From Bog-159 sp963785255 (GTDB lineage: Bacteria > Acidobacteriota > Terriglobia > Bryobacterales > Bryobacteraceae), in the NCBI GenBank assembly GCA_963785255.1, contig CAWAUR010000003.1:1-64000 (forward strand): a stretch of 64,000 nucleotides of DNA, given 5' to 3'. Both the position numbers and the translations under genes were made by a program. The notes under the pieces are model-generated. The model was not told where the DNA came from. It saw nothing but the letters and a program-made list of their open reading frames with translations, and searched no databases. Within the stretch, counting starts at the first letter, position 1; every line of letters begins with the position of its first letter. Positions 31,756-38,700 of the stretch are shown one piece after another.

Positions 31756-32910
31756 ATGATTGCGCTGATTGTGGTGCGATGGCAGGGCGTCGTGGATTTC
31801 TTGGTCCTCACCACGGCGCTGTATATCCTGTTGCGATGGGCACAGCAGGCGCGGGCGCTACGCGTGGCGCTGGTGGTGCTGGGGCTGCACGCCGGAGCCC
31901 TGGTGGCGCGGCATTTCGACCTGGTGCTCACGAGTTGGGTGCTGGACGGCGCGGCCATCCTGGCAGTGGTGGTGCTGCTGTTGGTTTTCCAGGTGGAACT
32001 GCGGCGCTTTTTCATGCGCCTGGATAGCCTGCTGATTTGGCGGTCGCAGGCGGCATCGCGCCTGACCGAGACTTATCAGTCGATCGCACAGGCGGCTTTT
32101 CGGCTGGCTGGGACTTCCACCGGCGCGCTCATCGCGATCGTGCGCCGCAACGCGGTGGCGGAACTGGTCAGCGGCGGCATTACACTGGAGGCTTCCGTCT
32201 CGCCCGAGATTTTGGAGGCGGTTTTCCAAAAAACTTCGCCGGTGCACGACGGCGCCATCGTGGTACGGGGCGATCGCATCGTGCGCGCCGCGGCGGTGCT
32301 GCCGCTCACCGAGCGCGAGCGCGTTCCCAGCTACTTCGGCACGCGGCATCGCGCGGCCATGGGCTTGGCGGAACGCTGTGATGCCCTGCTGGTGGTAGTT
32401 TCCGAGGAACGCGGCGAGGTGACCTTGATGGAAGGCCAACGCACCGTCCGTTTCGACGAGGAGGCCCGGCTCGCGCAAACGCTCGAAAAACTCTGTGCGC
32501 AGCCAACCGTCGGGATGACCAACAAGTTGCGGCAATGGCTGTTCTCGAACGCCGGCGTCAAACTGGCTGCGATAGGCGTGGCGGCAGCCATCTGGAGCAC
32601 CTCGTTTCTCTCCTCCGGAACCACCGTCCGCACCATCAGCGTGCCCGTGCAGTTCGTCAGCGTGCCCGCGGGCATGGATATCGCGGCGCCCGCGACGGAT
32701 CGTTTGGATGTACAGGTGCGCGGCACCGCCTGGCTGATGGATTCGGTCGGCCTGACCCGGTTGGTAGCCAGTTTCAATCTGCGCGGGGCGCACGCCGGGA
32801 CGTTGAATCTGCCGGTGGATTCGGGGAACCTCAACCTGCCGCCGGGGATCGTGATGGAGCGGGTGTCGCCCCCGCGTATTGCGGTGCGGCTGGTCCTGCG
32901 GGCGCGGTAG
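31756..32910 (+). CDS. cdaA: Diadenylate cyclase CdaA fused to a YbbR/CdaR domain
   Basis: 384 aa. Three N-terminal TM helices (to about residue 80) precede the DAC domain: SPVHDGAIVVRGDRI with Asp165-Gly166-Ala167, and SYFGTRHRAAMGLAERCDA with Arg197-His198-Arg199. Both catalytic motifs are intact, so it should make c-di-AMP from ATP. At about residue 255 MTNKLRQWLFSNAGVKLAAI begins a second unit with the form of a YbbR protein: basic start, TM helix to about 285, then a single YbbR repeat to the end. In Firmicutes CdaR (YbbR) is a separate gene that regulates CdaA; here the two are in one frame. Internal ATG 32515 could give a separate YbbR. Confidence 0.9.
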   Translation: MIALIVVRWQGVVDFLVLTTALYILLRWAQQARALRVALVVLGLHAGALVARHFDLVLTSWVLDGAAILAVVVLLLVFQVELRRFFMRLDSLLIWRSQAASRLTETYQSIAQAAFRLAGTSTGALIAIVRRNAVAELVSGGITLEASVSPEILEAVFQKTSPVHDGAIVVRGDRIVRAAAVLPLTERERVPSYFGTRHRAAMGLAERCDALLVVVSEERGEVTLMEGQRTVRFDEEARLAQTLEKLCAQPTVGMTNKLRQWLFSNAGVKLAAIGVAAAIWSTSFLSSGTTVRTISVPVQFVSVPAGMDIAAPATDRLDVQVRGTAWLMDSVGLTRLVASFNLRGAHAGTLNLPVDSGNLNLPPGIVMERVSPPRIAVRLVLRAR

Positions 32911-32990
32911 GGGGCAGACGATCGTTTTTGTGTCGTCTGCCTGCGCGAGGCCAGAGCGGCAGGCCACAAACACCGCTGGCCTGCCCTACG
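32909..32990. repeat. R2-type palindromic repeat
   Basis: Begins at the stop codon of cdaA: GGGGGCAGACGATCGTTTTTG, a hairpin with CGTCTGCC, then GGCAGGCC...GGCCTGCC in a second stem. It fills the gap to the next gene and probably ends both convergent transcripts. Confidence 0.6.
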
Positions 32991-32994
32991 GCGC

Positions 32995-33258
32995 CTATGG
33001 CCAGCGGACGCTATCGGGCGGAGTATTGTGGCACTGATTGGAATCGGTGATGCCCGATGAAATCAGCGCGCAGGCGTTGTCGGTGGCCGTCCGCAGGGCC
33101 TCGTCGCGGGTGCTGGCCGCGGCCGTCCGGCAGGCTTGCTGGCCGCGGAACGTGATACACACTTCGCAACGGATGCGTCCGGTGTTCAACGTCGAATACA
33201 CGAGGAATCCGGCCACGATCGCCAGAAACAGAATGCCCAACCAAACGCTCTTTTTCAC
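32995..33258 (-). CDS. Small membrane-anchored protein (87 aa)
   Basis: MKKSVWLGILFLAIVAGFLV gives one N-terminal TM helix or uncleaved signal. The remainder is periplasmic with four cysteines (IRCEVCITFRGQQACRTAAA; DNACALISSGITDSNQCHNT), likely two disulfides. ATG overlaps the accA stop (ATGA), so it is translated from the accA message. Family not recognised. Confidence 0.72.
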   Translation of the reverse strand: MKKSVWLGILFLAIVAGFLVYSTLNTGRIRCEVCITFRGQQACRTAAASTRDEALRTATDNACALISSGITDSNQCHNTPPDSVRWP

Positions 33259-34112
33259 GCGAAGAAATTGCCCATGTGGCGGAACTTGGTGTACCGCTGC
33301 TCTACAAGTTGATCGGGCGTCAGCTTCCCCAGGCTTTCCAGCGCCTCTAAAAGGCTATCGCGGAGGAAGCGCGCCGCGGCCTCGGCATCTTCATGCGCGC
33401 CACCCGGCGGCTCGGGCACCACACTATCAATCAGCCGGAGCTTTAGCAGTTCCTCGGCCGTAAGCTTCAGTGCGGCCGCCGCCAACTCGGCTTTCGTCGA
33501 ATCGCGCCAGATAATGGCCGCGCAGCTTTCCGGTGAAATCACGCTATAAACGGCGTTTTCCAGCATCAGGACGCGATTGCCAACGCCCAACGCCAGCGCT
33601 CCGCCGCTGCCGCCTTCGCCGATACACACAGTAATTACCGGCACCGTAAGGCGTGCCATTTCGCGGAGATTGCGGGCGATAGCTTCGGCTTGTCCGCGCT
33701 CCTCGGCGTCGATCCCGGGATACGCGCCGGGCGTATCCAGCAAAGTCACCACCGGCCGCCCGAATTTGGATGCCAGTTGCATGATGCGCAATGCCTTGCG
33801 ATATCCCTCCGGCTTGGGCATCCCAAAATTGCGATAGAGCTTCTGCTTGGTGTCGCGGCCTTTCTGCTCGCCCACGACCATGACGGGGCGTCCATCCAGA
33901 AATGCCGCTCCGCAAACGATGGCGGGGTCGTCCCCGAAGAGGCGATCGCCGTGCATCTCCTGAAAGCCCGTGAAGACGCGCTCAATGTAATCGAGCGAGT
34001 GGGGCCGCTTGGGATGGCGCGCCAACTGCACGCGCCGCCAGGCATCCGCGGGTATTCGATCGGATGCCGGGATCGGTAGAGGTCCTGGTAAGTCAGTAGG
34101 TTCCGGATGCAC
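33255..34112 (-). CDS. accA: Acetyl-CoA carboxylase carboxyltransferase, alpha subunit
   Basis: 285 aa. Crotonase-like core with AWRRVQLARHPKRPHSLDYI, GDDPAIVCGAAFLDGRPVMV, the GxxKGRDTK loop, NFGMPKPEGYRKALRIMQLA, TLLDTPGAYPGIDAEERGQA, IGEGGSGGALALGVGN and SPESCAAIIWRDSTKA. These are the carboxybiotin and CoA binding elements of AccA, which transfers the carboxyl to acetyl-CoA with AccD in fatty acid synthesis. It is about 30 residues shorter at the N-terminus than E. coli AccA. accD, accB and accC are not in the window. Confidence 0.96.
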   Translation of the reverse strand: MHPEPTDLPGPLPIPASDRIPADAWRRVQLARHPKRPHSLDYIERVFTGFQEMHGDRLFGDDPAIVCGAAFLDGRPVMVVGEQKGRDTKQKLYRNFGMPKPEGYRKALRIMQLASKFGRPVVTLLDTPGAYPGIDAEERGQAEAIARNLREMARLTVPVITVCIGEGGSGGALALGVGNRVLMLENAVYSVISPESCAAIIWRDSTKAELAAAALKLTAEELLKLRLIDSVVPEPPGGAHEDAEAAARFLRDSLLEALESLGKLTPDQLVEQRYTKFRHMGNFFA

Positions 34113-34695
34113 TTCCCACCCATATTACCAGAGGAGTGGCAAGTGCCGCCGATTTCGAAGCGGCGCTCGTGCTCAACCGTTTTGGGGAATCGGAGCCAGT
34201 GACCGCTCCCTGACTCGGTAAATCGTGGAAAATCGACGCGGCTTTAACCGAACTGCGACCGTCAGGGAGTGCCCCATTGGCCCTGCGGGCCACCAAAGGT
34301 GATGAAGACCAATTGGAGGGCGGCCAATCCTGGCCGCAGCCGCCTTCTGAGGAACTCCCCCGGAAGTTATTGATAACAATCGATTGGCGAGAAGCGAAAA
34401 AATGCCAATTGGCTGAAAAGCGCAGGCCAAGTTCCTCTCCAGTATGGACCCGCACCACGCGGGCACTTCGCTTTCAGGCGGCGAGCCGGCGAAAAGCCGT
34501 CGTTCGAGGGACCTGCCCTCCAATTCGCCAGCCTGCGTCTTCAACGGAGCGGTGTTTCCCGGACGCCCCCGGTACGCAAGGCATGGTACTGCTGTTCCTA
34601 CAGAAGGACGCCGGGCGCGTTTATAATCGAATAATCTCGTGCCGGAGCACTCGTGTTGCGGATATTTCACCTGCGGAGTTGATGTGAGGGAACAC
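34113..34695. other. Repeat-filled intergenic region
   Basis: No supportable gene in 583 bases. An R1 copy spans about 34174-34275, starting AACCGTTTTGGGGAA. Next to it is an R3-like stretch (about 34273-34350) with GGCCCTGCGGGCCACC and GGCGGCCAATCCTGGCCGCA, which recurs at 48.85 kb and 61.7-61.9 kb. The divergent promoters of accA and the propeller gene must lie here. Confidence 0.6.
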
Positions 34696-36030
34696 ATGTC
34701 TCGTTATCTCCGGATCCTTGTTTTACTGGGTTCCACCTTTGCGATAGCCATCGCGCCATTGGCATGGGGAGCTGGCGCTCCGTCGATTTCGAGCGTATCG
34801 GTTAATACGGCGACTAACCAGATGACCGTCGACGGAACGAATTTTGTGCCGGGCACGGCCGCGCCTACCGTGTCGCTGGCCGGCACCAACCTGACGGTGC
34901 TTACTTTCACCAATACGGTAGTGACCGCGACGGTGCCGGGGAGTTTCGGCCCAGGTTCTTATACCCTTAGTTTGACGAATAGCAATAGCCAGACTGCGGC
35001 GTTCAGCGTGACGCTGGGCGCGACTGGTCCAGCGGGCCCGCAAGGCCCCACGGGCGCGACCGGACCTGCGGGTGCGCAGGGGCCCGCAGGTCCCACTGGA
35101 CCAACCGGACCGGCGGGACCAACTGGCCCGGCGGGCGCCAGCGGACCCTCCGGACCACCGGGACCGGCATCATTCCCCATCAGCCTGCTGCGCTGGTACA
35201 CGGCGGATGAAACCAACAGCTTCGCGGTGGGGACTAATCCCACCGGCGCGGCCTTTGATGGAGCCAGCATGTGGGTGACAAACAACGGCAGCAACAACGT
35301 AACCCGGTTGTCGGCCAACGATGGCACGGTGATGGGAACTTACAATGTCGGCCGGTCGCCGCGCGGCTTGGCCTACGACGGCGCGAACGTCTGGGTGGCT
35401 AACTCGGGCGGCAATACCATCGGCAAGCTACAGGCGAGCACCGGTACGATAGTCGGCACTTACCAGGTGGGAACCCAGCCAGAAGGGGTTGCTTTCGACG
35501 GAGTGAACATATGGGTGGCCAATAACTCCTCGAACAATGTGACTAAGCTGCTGGCGGCGACCGGCGCGTTGGAGGGGACTTTTCCGGTGGGAAATTACCC
35601 GCGGCAGTTAGCCTTCGACGGCGCCAACATTTGGGTAACGAATTTCAACGACGGCACGGCGACGGAGCTGCGCGCCACCGATGGCGCGGTGTTGGGCACT
35701 TTTCCCGTTGGCTTGAATCCCACCGGTATCGCCTTTGACGGGACGAATCTCTGGGTGGCGAATCAGGGCGCCAATACCGTCAGCGAGATTGCGGCGAGTA
35801 ATGGCTCTACTGTGGGCACCTATAATGTGGGCAGCCAACCCTATGGCGTGGTGTTCGACGGTAGCTACATCTGGGTGGCTGGAGCGAATAACATCACGAA
35901 GCTGCAGTTCAACGATGGAGCATTGGCCGGCAGCTTCAGCGGATTCATCGGCGGCCCTTACGGCGTGGCTTTCGACGGGGCGAGTATCTGGGTAGCTAAC
36001 TTCTATACAAACACGGTTTCGAAGATATAA
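34696..36030 (+). CDS. Secreted IPT-collagen-propeller surface protein (copy 1)
   Basis: 444 aa. Signal peptide ends about residue 27 (APLAWGAG). Residues about 28-110 are an IPT/TIG-like domain (PSISSVSVNTATNQMTVDGT). Residues about 113-160 are collagen-like G-P-x triplets with some 15 G-x-y units. The remainder is six or seven propeller repeats of about 42 residues (AFDGANIWVTN, VTKLxAxxGxxxGTFPVG). A stalk-and-head design suggests a trimeric surface protein. ATG 34696 follows GTGAGGGA. Thirteen bases separate its stop from the next start. Confidence 0.85.
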   Translation: MSRYLRILVLLGSTFAIAIAPLAWGAGAPSISSVSVNTATNQMTVDGTNFVPGTAAPTVSLAGTNLTVLTFTNTVVTATVPGSFGPGSYTLSLTNSNSQTAAFSVTLGATGPAGPQGPTGATGPAGAQGPAGPTGPTGPAGPTGPAGASGPSGPPGPASFPISLLRWYTADETNSFAVGTNPTGAAFDGASMWVTNNGSNNVTRLSANDGTVMGTYNVGRSPRGLAYDGANVWVANSGGNTIGKLQASTGTIVGTYQVGTQPEGVAFDGVNIWVANNSSNNVTKLLAATGALEGTFPVGNYPRQLAFDGANIWVTNFNDGTATELRATDGAVLGTFPVGLNPTGIAFDGTNLWVANQGANTVSEIAASNGSTVGTYNVGSQPYGVVFDGSYIWVAGANNITKLQFNDGALAGSFSGFIGGPYGVAFDGASIWVANFYTNTVSKI

Positions 36031-36043
36031 GGTGGGAGACCGA

Positions 36044-37384
36044 ATGCCACCACGCGCGTTTCCAAAGGGAGCCGCAATCATGGCCGCCGCGATGAGTATT
36101 TCGAGCGGCTGGGCGGCGGCGCCCTTGATTCAGAGCGCAGTTGTGGATTACGCCAAGAACCGCATCGTGATCGGCGGCCAGAGTTTCAGCCCGGCCAAAG
36201 CCGCGCCCGTGGTAACACTTGCCGGCATGCAGTTGACGTTGGTATCGTTCGGCAACACGAAAATATCCGCCAATCTGCCGGCCAGTTATGCGCCGGCATC
36301 TTATGAACTGTCGGTGACTAACAGCAAAAGTCAGACGGGGTCGCTGGTTGTCACCTTGGGTAGTGTAGGTCCCTCAGGACCGCAGGGACCGCCGGGCGCC
36401 ACCGGAGCCGCGGGGCCTACGGGCGCGCAAGGTCCAACGGGACAGACGGGTGCGGAGGGACCCGCCGGTCCAGCGGGCGCGCCCGGTGCGCCGGGGGCGT
36501 TGGGAGCATCCGGCGCGCGCCTTAAGGCTATTGCATTACTGCATTGGTACGCCGCCAACCTGGCGACCGAATTTCCCGTGGGGGCAGGTCCGTGGCGCGC
36601 CGCATCCGACGGCGCGAACATGTGGATCACCAGTTTCTCGGGTCATACGGTCACTAAACTGCGGGCCAGCGACGGTGCGCTGCTGGGCACGTTCTCTGTG
36701 GGAGATAAGCCCACGGGCATCACATTCGACGGAGCGAATCTGTGGACCGCCAACAGCAAGAGCAACAATGTGTCGAAGGTGCGAGCCAGCGACGGAACGT
36801 TGCTGGGCAATTATCCCGCGGGAACGAAACCAAATGCGGTTATCTTCGATGGAGTTAACGTCTGGATAGCCAACTACGGCAGCGCCAATCTGACCAAGCT
36901 ACGCGCCAGCGACGGCTCGCTGGTGGCGACCGTACCGGTCGGGGATGGCCCCACCGACTTAGTTTGGGACGGCGACAACATATGGGTATCGAACTGGCAG
37001 GGCAATACCGTAATGAAGGTGCGCGGCAGCGACAACACTATCCTGGGGACATTTCCCGGCGGTGACGTGCCCAACGCGCTGGCGTTTGACGGCGCTAACA
37101 TCTGGGTGACTAATTTCTACAGCAATACCGTGAGTAAAATGCGCGCCAGCGACGGCGCGCTCTTGGGACAATTCCCAGTAGGCGACGATCCGAACGGGGT
37201 GGTCTTCGACGGTACGAATATCTGGGTGGCCAACCAGAATACCGACAGCGTTACCAAGTTGCGCGCCAGTGACGGTATGCTGTTGGGCACTTACCTTCTT
37301 GGAAACGCGCCGGGGTTCGTGGGCTTCGACGGTGTAAATGTATGGGTGGTCAACTACGGCGGTAACAGCGTCTCGAAGTTATGA
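36044..37384 (+). CDS. Secreted IPT-collagen-propeller surface protein (copy 2)
   Basis: 446 aa, same order as copy 1: signal peptide (AAAMSISSGWAAA), IPT-like domain (IQSAVVDYAKNRIVIGGQSF), collagen-like segment (GPSGPQGPPGATGAAGPTGA onward), then seven propeller repeats with the variant VTKLRASDGxLLGTFPVGDxP. ATG 36044 with GGGAG upstream is preferred to GTG 36032. The stop overlaps the GloVer gene start (ATGA). The 1-553 fragment belongs to the same family. Confidence 0.85.
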   Translation: MPPRAFPKGAAIMAAAMSISSGWAAAPLIQSAVVDYAKNRIVIGGQSFSPAKAAPVVTLAGMQLTLVSFGNTKISANLPASYAPASYELSVTNSKSQTGSLVVTLGSVGPSGPQGPPGATGAAGPTGAQGPTGQTGAEGPAGPAGAPGAPGALGASGARLKAIALLHWYAANLATEFPVGAGPWRAASDGANMWITSFSGHTVTKLRASDGALLGTFSVGDKPTGITFDGANLWTANSKSNNVSKVRASDGTLLGNYPAGTKPNAVIFDGVNVWIANYGSANLTKLRASDGSLVATVPVGDGPTDLVWDGDNIWVSNWQGNTVMKVRGSDNTILGTFPGGDVPNALAFDGANIWVTNFYSNTVSKMRASDGALLGQFPVGDDPNGVVFDGTNIWVANQNTDSVTKLRASDGMLLGTYLLGNAPGFVGFDGVNVWVVNYGGNSVSKL

Positions 37385-38613
37385 ACCTTAGACTCACACT
37401 TCTGCCGCTCGTGTACGTATCTGCCGCCTTCGCGCAACCCGCTTTGACCACTCTCTATAGCTTCCCGGGCTATAACGGCGATGGCGCCAATCCCTATGCG
37501 GGCGTGACGTTAGGGTCGAACGGATCGCTTTATGGCACCACTGGCTACGGAGGGACTTATGGCGCCGGCGCCGTATACGAACTGACTCCGCCTGTGTCGG
37601 GTAACCAGTGGATAGAGACGGTTCTCTACAGTTTCGCGGGCGGGACGGATGGCGGTTATCCGCAAGGCGGGGTGGTGCTTGGTTCGGGTGGAGTGCTCTA
37701 TGGCGCTACCAAGGCAGGCGGCTCGTCGGGGATGGGTGTGGTATTCGAATTAACGCCGCCGGGCGAACAGGGCGGCGCCTGGACGGAGACGGCTATTTAC
37801 AGCTTCAGCGGCAGCGACGGAGCCACTCCCTATGCGTCTCCCATCGTGGCGCCCAGTGGAGTGCTGTACGGCACTACCGAACTTGGTGGATCGCTGGGCT
37901 ATGGCACGGTGTATGAGTTAGCGCCGCCGGCCGGAGATGGCGCCTGGACGGAAACCGTGCTCTATAACTTCGCCGGCGGGAACGATGGAGCATTTCCTTA
38001 CGCATCGTTGGCCATAGACGCGGCCGGAAATCTTTATGGAACCACCGATTTTGGCGGCTCCCACAACAAGGGAACGGTTTTCAAGTTAGCGCCGCCAACT
38101 AAGTTGCACGATTCGTGGAAAGAGGCAGTTATCCACACCTTCACCGGCAAAGACGGGGGCTATCCCTACGCTGGGCTAGTTTTGGACACAGCCGGAGATC
38201 TGTACGGCGCGACGCCGGGAGGCGTAGGAACTAACTTCGGAACTGTTTACGAACTGACTCCGCCCGCCACGGGTAATGTTTGGAACGAGACTGTTCTAAA
38301 GACGTTCAATGCAGGCGTTAACGGAGGCGCGCCGCACGCAGTTCCGGCCTTCGGTCCCGGAGGAACGCTCCTCGGCACCACGTTGGCTGGTGGCTCATCC
38401 TCTGCCTGGAAGGGTTATGGCGTCGTCTATGAGTTGCAGCCGCCTGTCACAGGCAAGGCATGGACGGAAACTGTTTTGTACACTTTCAAAGACACTGCCA
38501 ATGGCGGCGATCCGGATGCACCTCTGATCCCTGGCCCTAACGGGGTGTTCTACGGAACGACGTTGCGCGGCGGCGCTAACGGCCAGGGCACGGTATTCCT
38601 CTTAACTCCCTAG
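37381..38613 (+). CDS. Secreted GloVer-repeat protein
   Basis: 410 aa. Signal peptide LTLLPLVYVSAAFAQ. Seven repeats of about 53 residues with TVLYSFAGGxDGxxPYAG, GxLYGTTxxGGxxGxGTVYEL and TPPxxxGxxWTETVLY. Unlike the 28607 protein it has no cysteine pairs and no IPT domain. Overlap with the propeller gene points to an operon of three surface proteins (34.7-38.6 kb). Confidence 0.85.
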   Translation: MNLRLTLLPLVYVSAAFAQPALTTLYSFPGYNGDGANPYAGVTLGSNGSLYGTTGYGGTYGAGAVYELTPPVSGNQWIETVLYSFAGGTDGGYPQGGVVLGSGGVLYGATKAGGSSGMGVVFELTPPGEQGGAWTETAIYSFSGSDGATPYASPIVAPSGVLYGTTELGGSLGYGTVYELAPPAGDGAWTETVLYNFAGGNDGAFPYASLAIDAAGNLYGTTDFGGSHNKGTVFKLAPPTKLHDSWKEAVIHTFTGKDGGYPYAGLVLDTAGDLYGATPGGVGTNFGTVYELTPPATGNVWNETVLKTFNAGVNGGAPHAVPAFGPGGTLLGTTLAGGSSSAWKGYGVVYELQPPVTGKAWTETVLYTFKDTANGGDPDAPLIPGPNGVFYGTTLRGGANGQGTVFLLTP

Positions 38614-38616
38614 AAA

Positions 38617-38700
38617 ACCGCTTGCTCACGCGCGCGGCTCGGAAAGCTACCAGCCGCCCTCGGAAACGCTAAGTTACAGAGCCGCGACCGTCAGGGAGCG
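38617..38700. repeat. R1 palindromic repeat overlapping the end of ligD
   Basis: Arms ACCGCTTGCTCACGCGCGCG-GCTCGG and GAGCCGCGACCGTCAGGGAG-CGG flank a degenerate middle. The right arm contains the last codons and the TGA of ligD (38691-38693), so the repeat sets the protein's C-terminus. Confidence 0.65.

Noticed and set aside
34128..34190. tRNA-like fold upstream of accA
   Set aside because: A stem GCCGC/GCGGC exists, but no TTCxANxC T-loop, D-arm or acceptor pairing; the region is next to an R1 repeat.
34999..35170. Collagen-like Gly-Pro codons as a simple DNA repeat
   Set aside because: The GGNCCN periodicity is fully explained by the in-frame G-P-x collagen triplets.
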